The position numbers were made by a program, and so were the translations under genes. Of a stretch of 56,326 nucleotides of DNA, positions 25,440 to 34,354 are shown piece after piece. Under the pieces are notes generated by a model. It saw nothing but the letters and a program-made list of their open reading frames with translations, was not told where the DNA came from and ran no database searches. The stretch comes from Candidatus Cryptobacteroides excrementipullorum (GTDB taxonomy: Bacteria > Bacteroidota > Bacteroidia > Bacteroidales > UBA932): contig JADILZ010000043.1 in NCBI GenBank assembly GCA_017695065.1, positions 1 to 56,326 of the forward strand, given 5' to 3'. The stretch's first letter is position 1. Each line of letters begins with the position of its first letter.

Positions 25440-26669
25440 ATGAAATATCTTCCCCTGCGCATCAGACGTTTCTGCGCTTTCCTCACCGGAGTCGTCTTTT
25501 TCATCTCCGGGACATTCAAGCTCCTCGACCCGGTGGGGGCTGCTCTGGTGATTTCCGACTACTACAAGTTCTTCCATGTGGGGTTCATGGATTTCTCTTC
25601 TCTTCCCGTAGCCCTGACTCTTGCCTTTCTGGAGACCGTCATCGGGGCGGCTCTTGTCACCGGGGTGTGGCGGAAGGTGACTGCCATGGCAGCCTCTGCC
25701 TTCCTTGCTTTTTTCACCCTGCTCTCGCTTGTGCTGGTGATTTTCAACCCTAAAATGGACTGCGGATGCTTCGGGGAGGTGATTCATCTTACCCATCTCC
25801 AGACATTTATAAAGAATATAGTGCTGTGCCTCCTCGCTTTGGCCGCTTTTTTCCCGTACAGGGATTTCGGGCGCAACCGGAAAAGGAAGTATGTATCCTT
25901 TCCTCTCGTCATGATCGGGGTGGTGTCATTTACGGTTTACTCCCTGATATTCATCCCTCTGGTGGACTATACTGATTTCAAGCCTGCTTCCAGGCTGCTT
26001 GCGGCCGAACGCATGCATGAAACTTCTGGAGAGGACATGTATGAATATGTGCTTGTATATGAGAAGGACGGGAAGCAGAAGGAGTTCTCCCTGGAGAACG
26101 TGCCTGATTCCACATGGACCTTCGTGGAGTCGAAGGCAGTGCTGAAGGAAGGCTACAGACAGGAGGTCTATCCGGAACTGTCCTTTACGGATGCAGACGG
26201 AGAGTACCGCAGCCAGCTGGCCACAGGGGAAAAAGTGCTTGCAGTGTCTGTTTATAATGTCAGGAGTATGAGTGCTGCCAGATGGGACCGGGTGTCGGTG
26301 TTCATGCAGGATGCCAAGGCCAACGGCTTCACCCCGCTTCTGATTACCGCCTCCTATCCTGCGGGACTTTCGGCTGCACTTGAAAAGAAGGGGGTGGACG
26401 GACAGACCGCCTCGTTTATAACAGGGAATGCATATTATGCCGATTACAAGGCGCTTGTCTCCATGAACAGGTCCAACGCCGGCGTCACATATTTTGACCA
26501 CGGCTTCCTGGTGCGCAAGTGGGCTTATGCCGGCATGCCGGATGCGTCAGGTCTTGAGGAGCTGGCTTCAGGGGACATAACGGAGACCCTTCTTGACTTC
26601 AGTACATCCGGGAACTTGACTTTCAAGGGGTTCCTGCTGTACTGCTTTGCCGTGATGCTCCTGCTGTAG
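25440..26669 (+). CDS. DoxX/MauE-like membrane protein with periplasmic C-terminal domain, 409 aa
   Basis: The N-terminal 150 residues have four transmembrane helices of the DoxX/MauE pattern (FLTGVVFFISGTFKLLDP, VALTLAFLETVIGAALVTGV, FLAFFTLLSLVLVIF, IVLCLLALAAFFPY) with the redox-type motif DCGCFG between helices 3 and 4. A fifth helix near residue 160 leads to an extracytoplasmic domain of about 200 residues whose fold may be thioredoxin-like (VSVFMQDAKANGFTPLLITAS), and a last hydrophobic segment ends the protein. BT_3928-like proteins of Bacteroidota share this layout. It may take part in thiol redox chemistry at the inner membrane. It ends in LLL directly before the stop. Confidence 0.8.
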   Translation: MKYLPLRIRRFCAFLTGVVFFISGTFKLLDPVGAALVISDYYKFFHVGFMDFSSLPVALTLAFLETVIGAALVTGVWRKVTAMAASAFLAFFTLLSLVLVIFNPKMDCGCFGEVIHLTHLQTFIKNIVLCLLALAAFFPYRDFGRNRKRKYVSFPLVMIGVVSFTVYSLIFIPLVDYTDFKPASRLLAAERMHETSGEDMYEYVLVYEKDGKQKEFSLENVPDSTWTFVESKAVLKEGYRQEVYPELSFTDADGEYRSQLATGEKVLAVSVYNVRSMSAARWDRVSVFMQDAKANGFTPLLITASYPAGLSAALEKKGVDGQTASFITGNAYYADYKALVSMNRSNAGVTYFDHGFLVRKWAYAGMPDASGLEELASGDITETLLDFSTSGNLTFKGFLLYCFAVMLLL

Positions 26670-26706
26670 CCCGCCGCATTGTACTGGACTTAAGGCAGGA
26701 CGGCTG

Positions 26707-27183
26707 TCACTCCTGTCCGTCGTAGTCCTCGTCTTCATCATCCTCTTCGTATCCGAGGCCGGATGACAGCATATCTGACACGTCCGCAGGCAGGTCATTG
26801 AAATCAAGGTTGTCCCACAGGGATTCCATCTGCCGTCTCTCTTTCTTGGTCGGACGTCCCGTGCCCCTGTCACGTTTAAGGAAGAATGTCTCCACAGGAG
26901 CCTTGAGCTTGGCCAGCTCTTCTTCCGGAGTGATGTTCTCCGCGTACTGAGGGACAAGTTTCGCTCCCTGGCGTTTATCCACTGTAGCCAGTACCCGGTA
27001 TGTGAATGTTATGGCGCCTTTGCGTACTGTGATCACGTCTCCCGGCCTGACTGCCTTTGACGGCTTTATGTCTGCTCCGTTTATGCGTATCTTGCCACCT
27101 TTGCATGCGTCAGTGGCATCCCCTCTGGTCTTGAACACCCGTATCGCCCACAGGTATTTGTCTATTCTGGTCTCTTCTGCCAT
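26707..27183 (-). CDS. S4-domain RNA-binding protein (Hsp15/HslR-like)
   Basis: A soluble 158-residue protein. Residues 5-70 are an S4 RNA-binding domain (RIDKYLWAIRVFKTRGDATDACKGGKIRINGADIKPSKAVRPGDVI), as in Hsp15, which binds free 50S subunits carrying nascent chains. The middle part KRDRGTGRPTKKERRQME is the typical basic tail of bacterial HslR homologues. An acidic C-terminal tail (EEDDEDEDYDGQE) is unusual for HslR and may modulate RNA binding. It lies 11 bp downstream of the ManA-like gene on the same strand and is probably cotranscribed with it. Confidence 0.88.
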   Translation of the reverse strand: MAEETRIDKYLWAIRVFKTRGDATDACKGGKIRINGADIKPSKAVRPGDVITVRKGAITFTYRVLATVDKRQGAKLVPQYAENITPEEELAKLKAPVETFFLKRDRGTGRPTKKERRQMESLWDNLDFNDLPADVSDMLSSGLGYEEDDEDEDYDGQE

Positions 27184-27194
27184 AGTCTGTGTTT

Positions 27195-28367
27195 TTATTC
27201 TTCCCCGTTCTCGAGCCCTCCGTAGTCTTCCCCTTCCAGGTACGGTTCAGTGTCCGGGTTGATATAGCTGTCTGTCTCTTCCCTGTGTTCCATCATGACT
27301 TCGAGCAGCCTGGTCTCCCTTTCCGTCGGAATGATGAAAAAGTCCTGGAGGTCTGCCGGGACAAGCACGGTCTCTCCTTTCCTGATCCGGCATTCGCCCG
27401 GATGTCCGTCCCGGGACGGGACCTGGATGACAGCCTCTCCGTCCACGCACACATATATAAGGAAGCTTCCGGAATGCCCAGATGATATTTTCAGTGGTTC
27501 CCTCACTTCCATTTCCGATACGGTGAACTGCGGTACTGAAGCCAGCTCTTCTGTCACCTGGCGTCCTTCCTCCCTGCAGCCCCCGTGTGACCTGTCATCC
27601 CAGAGCGGGCCCTTGCGGTAGTCGGAGCCGTCGTATCTGCCCATGTCTATGAAGTCGAACGCTTCCACCAGATGCATCGGCCTGGCTGTCTGAGGGTCGT
27701 TCTCCCTTCCCTGGTCGTACAGCCTGAAAGTGAGGTCCGAGGATTCCTGTATCTCCGCTATGAGCAGACCGCCTCCGGCCGAGTGCACTGTCCCGGGCCT
27801 GATGAGCAGGGAGTCCCCTTTCCGCGGATGGACAGCGTTCATCACCTCGGTTATGCTCCCGTCCATGCATCTTTCATATAGTTCCATGGCAGGAATGTCC
27901 TTTGTGAATCCTGTATAGATGACGGCTTCCGGGGCCGCTTCCATGACATACCACAGCTTGCATTTCCCCAGGGCGTCGTATCTCTGTTCCGCCACTTCAT
28001 CGTCAGGATTCACCTGCACTGATGTGCTGCCGTGGATGTCAAGGAATTTGACCAGTACTGGGAACTGCCTCCCGTAGTGCTGGAAGACATCCTCTCCCGC
28101 TATCCTCTCTATGTATGTCTCCATGATCTCCCCGAATGTGTTTCCGGCGAGCCAGCCGTTGGAGACCACCGAGTCGATGAAGCCCATATCTGCCAGTTCC
28201 CAACTTTCTCCGATATGGTCTTTCTCTGTGAGCTTCACTTCATTACCGTCCTTGTCGCATTCAGTGAACTCTTTCCCGAGCCCTTTGATGAGTGCGCTGC
28301 CTCCCCACGGCTTCTTCTCCGCTACAGGAATGAATTTTATAGGGTAAAGGTTTCTTTTCTCTTCCAT
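27195..28367 (-). CDS. Class I mannose-6-phosphate isomerase-like protein with altered metal ligands
   Basis: The cupin fold of class I phosphomannose isomerase is clear: PIKFIPVAEKKPWGGSAL at the start, LDIHGSTSVQVNPDDE near residues 110-124, GKCKLWYVMEA, and RPGTVHSAGGGLLIAEIQESSDLTFRLYD. In active enzymes zinc is bound by Gln and His of QVHP, by Glu of the GKTE motif and by a His. Here Q118 and H195 remain, but the first His is N120 and the Glu is K137. The protein may have lost activity, use another metal, or have another substrate. The start at 28367 follows an AAGGA site and a good promoter. Length 390 aa. Confidence 0.8.
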   Translation of the reverse strand: MEEKRNLYPIKFIPVAEKKPWGGSALIKGLGKEFTECDKDGNEVKLTEKDHIGESWELADMGFIDSVVSNGWLAGNTFGEIMETYIERIAGEDVFQHYGRQFPVLVKFLDIHGSTSVQVNPDDEVAEQRYDALGKCKLWYVMEAAPEAVIYTGFTKDIPAMELYERCMDGSITEVMNAVHPRKGDSLLIRPGTVHSAGGGLLIAEIQESSDLTFRLYDQGRENDPQTARPMHLVEAFDFIDMGRYDGSDYRKGPLWDDRSHGGCREEGRQVTEELASVPQFTVSEMEVREPLKISSGHSGSFLIYVCVDGEAVIQVPSRDGHPGECRIRKGETVLVPADLQDFFIIPTERETRLLEVMMEHREETDSYINPDTEPYLEGEDYGGLENGEE

Positions 28368-28387
28368 ATATGTTCCTTTTGCGGACG

Positions 28388-28419
28388 CAAATATACGCAG
28401 AAGCCGAGAGCAATGCAAA
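28388..28419 (-). promoter_or_regulatory. Promoter of the ManA-like gene
   Basis: On the minus strand TTTG (28419-28416), 20 bp, TATATTTG (28395-28388), a perfect match. The leader is about 15-20 nt. The -7 element with its flank (CAAATATACGCAG on the plus strand) recurs at 28553-28565 beyond a large palindrome. Confidence 0.8.
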
Positions 28420-28429
28420 TGCGAAGCAT

Positions 28430-28497
28430 CAGACATGACCATGCCGCAGCGACAGGAGACCTCCGGTCTCATGGAAGCGGCGGCATGGTCATGTCTG
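28430..28497. repeat. 18-bp perfect palindrome with inner hairpin
   Basis: CAGACATGACCATGCCGC (28430-28447) and its exact complement (28480-28497) flank 32 nt that contain a second hairpin (GAGACC/GGTCTC). It is placed 10 bp upstream of the -33 box of the ManA-like promoter. It may be a terminator for leftward transcription, a cruciform, or a protein site. Direct repeats of CAAATATACGCAG lie on either side. Confidence 0.65.
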
Positions 28498-28577
28498 AAA
28501 GGCCGTCAGGCCAGCATTGCCGAGGCGTGAACCGTATAAATGGCCGCCAGGCCAAATATACGCAGGCCGGTGTGTCA

Positions 28578-28681
28578 TAATTGCAAACTGCCGCGTTATT
28601 TTCGGAATTCGGGCTAAGTCATTTACTCCAGTAAACTCCTGTCGCCCTCATCCTCAATGCCTTGCATTTTGCTAATTCTTA
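28578..28681. repeat. Interspersed repeat B, longer copy
   Basis: Begins ATAATTGCAAACTGCCGCGTT, here shortened to its shared blocks TAATTGCA and CTGCCGCGTTA, and ends AATGCCTTGCATTTTGCTAAT. The same blocks flank a deletion at 8132-8180. The segment contains a hairpin (TTTACTCCAGTAAA) and leads directly into the 36-bp palindrome at 28693. Confidence 0.55.
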
Positions 28682-28692
28682 CACACCTTAAA

Positions 28693-28728
28693 GGGGCTGC
28701 ATCAAAACATTCATTTTGACACAGCCCC
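28693..28728. terminator. 36-bp palindrome, terminator of the SusC operon, copy 2 of a repeat
   Basis: GGGGCTG and its partner CAGCCCC close a hairpin extended by TCAAAA/TTTTGA. It lies 31 bp beyond the stop of the leftward DUF4957/DUF5123 gene. Reverse-complemented, it differs from the palindrome at 2633-2668 at a single position. Confidence 0.75.
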
Positions 28729-28759
28729 ATGAGAAATTATGGAATCTTGAAAGGTTTTC

Positions 28760-31700
28760 CTACTGGGCTAAAATGTACTCGAGATAATAGACATTGACAC
28801 TGTTTGTCGGAGCATAAATGTTTACCGTCACGGAACTGTTCGTATTGGAAAGCAGATCTGGTGTTATCTCCACAGAACTTTCGGAACCTTCCTTATACCC
28901 CGGAGTAGGCGCAAAACCGGTGTAGATATTGGTTATCTCGGAACCGTTCTTCACAAGGTCTATCTTGACTTCACGCTGTTCGTCACCGCTTGAGCCTGAA
29001 CGGATATAGTACTTGATCGTGCCCGGTTTTGTAACTTTGAAGGAAATCACATTACCTACAGGCATGCCATTCTCATTGACCTCTGACGCGCCCTGCAGTT
29101 TGATCCTCTCACCGTCCCACTTAATATCCTTATCAGATTTCGCCGTATATGTCACCTTGTCTATAGTTACACTCTGGCCGGCAGCCGCCAAAATCCTTTC
29201 GACGCCTGGTTCAAACGAAGAAATGATGTCGGTCGTCTCCTCTATAGCCTCCGGATCGGACGGGATCCCCGCATCCGGGTCAAAACCTTCCGGAGTCCAG
29301 GTCAATGAAAATACATTAATACCGCTGCCAAGACTATAGATAGAGATAACATCCCCTGCCTTCGCAGTGACAGGCACATTGAAAACCTGCGCCTCCTTCG
29401 TGGACGGAACCATAAGGTCAGTTTCTCCCACTATCAGTGTCTCCCCTACCGATACGCCCACATACCTGTCTGACGATCCGGAAGATGCAGCCTCTATAGT
29501 GAGTGTTCCACTGCCGCCGACGATGAACTGAAGTGTCTGTTTCGTAGTGCTTCCGCTGCCACCGAACTGGTAACGGTAAGCCTCAACACCCTCGGCATTG
29601 TCATCAAGGCCGAACTTGCATTTTCCGCTTCCATTAAGATAATAGAGGTTGTTATAGACGAAGTCGTCAGTGACCTCGGTATCCTTGCTTCCTGCAGACC
29701 TTGTTTCGAACAGATACTGGAAATCTTCGTTTCCCCATTCTGTAGGAACAGACGCGGAAACAGAACTGAGGGTCTCGGTCTTGGTGAATGTCACTGCCTC
29801 AGAATACTCCGAGTCCTCATGTGAGAGGTCTGTCTCGGCCTTGAGAGCACGTACCGAGAATGAATATACACCAGTGGACAGAGAGACAGGAGAGAAGTCA
29901 TACTGAGCTGAAGTCACTGTGACTGAATCCACATCAGAAGGACGCGGACCGACGTATTTCACGACATAAGACCCGGCATTGCCGACAGCGTCCCAGGTAA
30001 GGGATACGGTACCCGCATCATCACCTGCAGAAGCAGCGGAAAGCGTCAGGTTGGCAGGAGTGTCAAGCGGAGTGGTACCGGCAGTCTGTGTGTCCTCTAT
30101 CCATGAAAGCTCGCTCAGGATAATCGGACCGCACGCATAGACATAGACCAGCCGCTGCTCGCCGGCATTGAAATCGGCAAATACCACCCTCGTGCGGCTC
30201 GCCCCTGCATAAACAGCCCCTGCAACTTCAGCAGACGAGCCGTCGGCAGGTCCGTATGCCACGGTGATATGGTCATTCGTAGAGCCGTCTGCCACAGCAG
30301 AAAGGACTACGGAACCAGGGCCGTCCACAAGAAATGCCATCGCGCAGTCATTCGGTGTCCCTGCATACTCGAAGCCAGGCTCGGCAGTGAACTCGAATCC
30401 GTCCTCCGTCACGTTGATAGGGTTGGAAGCGACGATGAACCGGGTATTGCCCCTCACGCAGGACTCGTCTATGACATCATAGAATGTATCGGTGTCAGTC
30501 AGATCCCATGTATAGCCGTATTCGACAGGCACAAGCTCCGGATCCGGCTGCTCGACATATTCGGTGAGCCAGCGCGGGTCACCTGCTCCGGAAGCGAGGA
30601 CAGATGCGCTTGTGACATTGAAGACACCGCGCCCGCTGTCATGGCAAGGGTCGGAAGTAAGGACCGCACCGCCGCCTGATATGGCCACCGATTCAGGGAA
30701 CTCCTCTGCTGAAGGGTCACCGCTTGCTGTATAGAAGAATGTATCGGCAAGGTTATAGTAATAGTTTCCTGAAACAGAAGTCGGGAAGGCCGTGGCCTGG
30801 GCAGGGAACATGACTGTCCTGGAAGGACATCCGTCAAGGTTCAGGAACACGTTGTCTGTGATGACGAATGACGAGGAGACAGTCCCGCGGATATTGAAAA
30901 GCCCCTTGTTGTTCCCGTTGTCTATCCAGCAGAGGTTATTCACCGTGTTGTGGTCGAATGTAAGGGATCCGACGGTAGCCTGGTCGATACGGATGAATGT
31001 CCTCATTCCGTCTGTGAAAGTACTGTTGGTGAACTCGATGGAATTGATGGTGTTGGCGGCACGCACATCGAAGCTGTCGCCTCCGTCACCGCTGATGTCG
31101 GACACAAGGACGGACTCGTAGTCGATGGAGTCGAAATTGACAGCCTTGCTGTTGTCATAGAACATCCCGTTGGAATAGCCGGAAATCTCGCAGTTCACTA
31201 CAGAAACAGAGACAGGCTGCTCTGCAGGGAAGTCCTCGGCGAAGGTGATGTTCCTGCCAAGCTCGTAGGAATTTCCGCTGAATGACAGCGCTTCAGCCCT
31301 GAGGGAAGTGGCTCCAAGGATATTGTCCACCGTATTCTCCACAGGAGCAGCCGGGTCGGTGTAGTCTGTATAAGTGTATGATATGCCAGGGGACCTCATG
31401 TTGAAGTAGCCGATGATGACAGGGCTTTCGCCTTCCACAGTCTGCTCGCCGTAGATTTCTACCGGCCCGAGGATATCCATGGACCCCATCTCGTAAGGCT
31501 CGCCGCCATTGTAGGCCACCCTTATCTTCAGAGGAGGATTGTCATAGTCGGCTGCCTCTATCAGAGCCTGCTTGAACGCGCTTGTGTCGCTGACAGGAAC
31601 GGCTCCCTCTGAATCAGGACGGGTCCAGGCATAGACGGTACCGCGGTTGGCGGAGTTGTTGTGCACAGCGATGGTATATCTTACAGAAGGCTCGAGGTTG

Positions 31701-32362
31701 AACTCCCCTCCTCCGACAACGGCACTTCTCTGGTCAGCCTCGACAGTGACGGACAGATATGCCGCAGAAGGATCGACAGGATTAGGAGAAACCCTTATCT
31801 GGTTGATTCCTTCATCCCCGTCTTCAAGCTCCCATGCTATGGATATGCTTGTCGAAGTCCTCTCTGTGACAGTCACTGACTTGACAGGGTCCATCACAGT
31901 ATATGTATCTATAGGATAAGGGAATGCGGCCCATTTGGAGTCACCCTGCCCGCTGTCCTCATTGCGGGCGCACACCCTGGCGTAGTAACTGTACTCAGGC
32001 TCCAGGGAGATGACTGTAGAAGTGCTGCTCCCGCTCTCTGAAGGGTCCACGGAATATTCGTCCGGAGTCATACCGGACAGGAGCTCTTCAGTGACAAGGT
32101 CTGCGGATGCAGGGGCTTCACCGGTATTGAACCGGAAGACCTGGACGATGTACCGGGTGGCCGTGTTGGAGTTCGTCCAGGAGAATGTCACGGTATGGCC
32201 GTCCTCCGTGCTCACGGTAGCAGCAGTGCTGCTCGGTGTGAGCACGCGGGAGAGGTTCATGTCCTCCAGCACTTCCGGCATTTCATCCACGCAGCCTGTT
32301 GCCAGCACCGATAAGGCAATGGCAGAAAATGCGATAGACAATATGGATTGTACTTTTTTCAT
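28760..32362 (-). CDS. DUF4957/DUF5123 surface lipoprotein of the pectin locus, 1200 aa
   Basis: This is a cell-surface lipoprotein (LSVLATGC, lipidated Cys 24) in the position where SusE/SusF-type glycan-binding proteins are encoded. After two fibronectin type III-like domains (residues 40-240) come a DUF4957 region and a right-handed-helix-like DUF5123 region to about residue 650 (ending near SGAGDPRWLTEY). Members of this architecture accompany pectin loci in Bacteroides. The C-terminal 500 residues add another fibronectin type III domain (residues 790-880) and two beta-rich, CBM-like modules. Binding of homogalacturonan is inferred from context. It is the third gene of the SusC-SusD operon, 73 bp after SusD. 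Confidence 0.85.
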   Translation of the reverse strand: MKKVQSILSIAFSAIALSVLATGCVDEMPEVLEDMNLSRVLTPSSTAATVSTEDGHTVTFSWTNSNTATRYIVQVFRFNTGEAPASADLVTEELLSGMTPDEYSVDPSESGSSTSTVISLEPEYSYYARVCARNEDSGQGDSKWAAFPYPIDTYTVMDPVKSVTVTERTSTSISIAWELEDGDEGINQIRVSPNPVDPSAAYLSVTVEADQRSAVVGGGEFNLEPSVRYTIAVHNNSANRGTVYAWTRPDSEGAVPVSDTSAFKQALIEAADYDNPPLKIRVAYNGGEPYEMGSMDILGPVEIYGEQTVEGESPVIIGYFNMRSPGISYTYTDYTDPAAPVENTVDNILGATSLRAEALSFSGNSYELGRNITFAEDFPAEQPVSVSVVNCEISGYSNGMFYDNSKAVNFDSIDYESVLVSDISGDGGDSFDVRAANTINSIEFTNSTFTDGMRTFIRIDQATVGSLTFDHNTVNNLCWIDNGNNKGLFNIRGTVSSSFVITDNVFLNLDGCPSRTVMFPAQATAFPTSVSGNYYYNLADTFFYTASGDPSAEEFPESVAISGGGAVLTSDPCHDSGRGVFNVTSASVLASGAGDPRWLTEYVEQPDPELVPVEYGYTWDLTDTDTFYDVIDESCVRGNTRFIVASNPINVTEDGFEFTAEPGFEYAGTPNDCAMAFLVDGPGSVVLSAVADGSTNDHITVAYGPADGSSAEVAGAVYAGASRTRVVFADFNAGEQRLVYVYACGPIILSELSWIEDTQTAGTTPLDTPANLTLSAASAGDDAGTVSLTWDAVGNAGSYVVKYVGPRPSDVDSVTVTSAQYDFSPVSLSTGVYSFSVRALKAETDLSHEDSEYSEAVTFTKTETLSSVSASVPTEWGNEDFQYLFETRSAGSKDTEVTDDFVYNNLYYLNGSGKCKFGLDDNAEGVEAYRYQFGGSGSTTKQTLQFIVGGSGTLTIEAASSGSSDRYVGVSVGETLIVGETDLMVPSTKEAQVFNVPVTAKAGDVISIYSLGSGINVFSLTWTPEGFDPDAGIPSDPEAIEETTDIISSFEPGVERILAAAGQSVTIDKVTYTAKSDKDIKWDGERIKLQGASEVNENGMPVGNVISFKVTKPGTIKYYIRSGSSGDEQREVKIDLVKNGSEITNIYTGFAPTPGYKEGSESSVEITPDLLSNTNSSVTVNIYAPTNSVNVYYLEYILAQ

Positions 32363-32380
32363 GTCTCTTTATTTTTGTGG

Positions 32381-32409
32381 GGGTCTCCGGAAAGGGAATC
32401 AGGAGACCC
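32381..32409 (-). promoter_or_regulatory. Intra-operon stem-loop between SusD and the downstream gene
   Basis: GGGTCTCC (32381-32388) and GGAGACCC (32402-32409) form an 8-bp stem in the 73-bp gap. There is no T run, so it more likely protects the susCD part of the transcript from 3' decay or partly attenuates than fully terminates. Confidence 0.55.
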
Positions 32410-32435
32410 GGTGTTTTTAAAGTGTTGTCCTCTTA

Positions 32436-34334
32436 TCAATAGCCGTAGTCGTTGTAGAGAGATCCCTGGGCATTGGTGATAGTGGTCTGAGGTATAGGCC
32501 ACCACTGCTTGAGGTTCGGGTCAGCCTTGTAGAAGCCTGTCCCGTCTTCACTTGCCTTGTCGGTTCCTGTATCGGAGCTGATGAAGGCGGTGTCGCCTAT
32601 GTAGCGGGATATCTCGCCGGAAGAGTTAGTATAAGGAGTCCAGCCGCTTCCCTCCGGAGGGGTGACATCCGTAGCGTCGTTCTCTCCGAGGTGGATGCCG
32701 TACATCTCTATGGTAGGGATGCCGTCCTGAGTGCCGTGCCTGTACCAGAGATACTCGCCAAGGCCCGAATAGTTCCTGCCGGTGATCTCGCCTGTGGCAT
32801 CGGTCCTCATGGCACGGAGCTCGGCTGCAGCCGCGTCCATGCTCTCCTTCAGGCAATTCCACCTGATGAGGTCTGTCTTGCGGAGGAACTCTCCCACAAA
32901 CTCGAGGGCACGCTGCTTCTTTATTTCCTCGAAAATGGCTTCTTCTCCGGAAACTCCGGAAAGCTCTGCCTCCACAGATGCGGCGTCGCCTGCATAAGCC
33001 CTGTCAAGGACCTCCCTGAGGCACTCAAGGGCGAAATTCTCGTCCCTCACACCCCCTTCTGAAGAATTGGCTATCTCCGCAGCCATCAGAAGGATGTCCG
33101 CATACCTCATATAGACAGGCTTGACACCGTCATCGTTTCCTCCGCTGTAAGGATTGTCCGTCATCCACTCGAAACGGTATTTGCCGAAATACCAGTTGGC
33201 GATGCCGGCCGGATACGGCAGGGTGCCGTTGCCCCGGTCTTCCCATTCGAAATTCACACAGCTCACGTCGCGGCGTATGTCGTTCTCGTCATACCAGTAA
33301 TAGACATAAGGAACAGGGCCTGCCTGGCCTCCACGGTTGGATGTGGTCGGGGAATAGTCGGTGTAGCCGTTGTTGCGGACAGCGAATGTGTAGTTCCAGC
33401 GTCCGCGGGAGTTGCTGAACGGAATCACCCAGATGATTTCATGCCCTGCGGTCAGGTCCATATTGTTCACTCCCCTCCACAGCTCCTCGTAGTCAGGCTC
33501 AAGCTCAAGTCCGCTTCCTGATATGACATCCCTGAGTGCTTCAAGGGCCTTTGGATAAAGTACACTCTTCTGGAGGTCAGGGTCATCCGAAAGCCTTATC
33601 GACCCCGCATTCCCTGTCCCTGCAGCACCGGAATCCGGCCTCTGCGCATAACCTGAAGCCATCAGTGCCAGACGGGCATAGAGACCTTTGGCCAATGCAA
33701 GACCGACACGGTCAGTGGATGTGGCCGAATCATAGCTGAGGTAGCTGAAAGACTCTTCGAGGTCGGCCAGAAGCTGCTTGTATATGACATCCCTGTCAGA
33801 CTTGTTCATGTAGATGGTCTCGGCATCCACCGGGGCGAACCTGGCCGGGACTTCCCCGTAAGCCTTCAGGAGCTCGGTGTACAGTACGGCACGGAGCACA
33901 AGAGCCTCCCCGAGCCTCTCGGCCATCTCCGGGCGGGAGTCCGGGCTGCCGTACTGGCGTACTCCGGAAATGGTGAGGTTGGCACGCTCGATACCGGCGA
34001 ACAGCTCGTTGTAAGGACCGTCGGCCACGTTGAGCTGGCTGTTGGTGCTCAGCATGTTGTACTTGACAATGTCTGACTTGTCGTCATCCGTGTTGGAGAT
34101 GTACCATTCGATGTCGGTATTGTACCCGTACCACGGGAGATAACGTCCGCGGTGGGAGTTGGTATGTCCGAACACCTCGTAAATCGAGTAGATCTGGTAC
34201 TCTGTCAATGTAGGATCAGAGAATACAGAGGTCTCGTCGAAGGTGGACTGGGATTCCGTGGTAAGGTCGCAGGAAGCCAGCGAGAGTCCTGCCAGAATCC
34301 CTGCGCTCAAAAGTATTCTTCTCAATATTTTCAT
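32436..34334 (-). CDS. SusD/RagB-family nutrient-binding outer-membrane lipoprotein
   Basis: The surface lid of the glycan importer. The signal peptide ends LSLASC with the lipidated Cys at residue 22. The N-terminal SusD-like domain (TEYQIYSIYEVFGHTNSHRGRY) and the TPR helices with LRAVLYTELLKAYGEVPA are typical, and the C-terminal RagB region contains KKQRALEFVGEFLRKTDLIRWNCL. The protein has 632 aa. It binds the oligosaccharide and hands it to the SusC channel encoded 20 bp upstream. Pectic substrate is inferred from the surrounding enzymes. Confidence 0.96.
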   Translation of the reverse strand: MKILRRILLSAGILAGLSLASCDLTTESQSTFDETSVFSDPTLTEYQIYSIYEVFGHTNSHRGRYLPWYGYNTDIEWYISNTDDDKSDIVKYNMLSTNSQLNVADGPYNELFAGIERANLTISGVRQYGSPDSRPEMAERLGEALVLRAVLYTELLKAYGEVPARFAPVDAETIYMNKSDRDVIYKQLLADLEESFSYLSYDSATSTDRVGLALAKGLYARLALMASGYAQRPDSGAAGTGNAGSIRLSDDPDLQKSVLYPKALEALRDVISGSGLELEPDYEELWRGVNNMDLTAGHEIIWVIPFSNSRGRWNYTFAVRNNGYTDYSPTTSNRGGQAGPVPYVYYWYDENDIRRDVSCVNFEWEDRGNGTLPYPAGIANWYFGKYRFEWMTDNPYSGGNDDGVKPVYMRYADILLMAAEIANSSEGGVRDENFALECLREVLDRAYAGDAASVEAELSGVSGEEAIFEEIKKQRALEFVGEFLRKTDLIRWNCLKESMDAAAAELRAMRTDATGEITGRNYSGLGEYLWYRHGTQDGIPTIEMYGIHLGENDATDVTPPEGSGWTPYTNSSGEISRYIGDTAFISSDTGTDKASEDGTGFYKADPNLKQWWPIPQTTITNAQGSLYNDYGY

Positions 34335-34354
34335 GACTGTATATCTCTTGGGAT

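Noticed and set aside
28368..28472. N-terminal extension of the ManA-like protein
   Set aside because: The region contains the promoter and part of the large palindrome; Met 28367 has a ribosome site and matches the family start.
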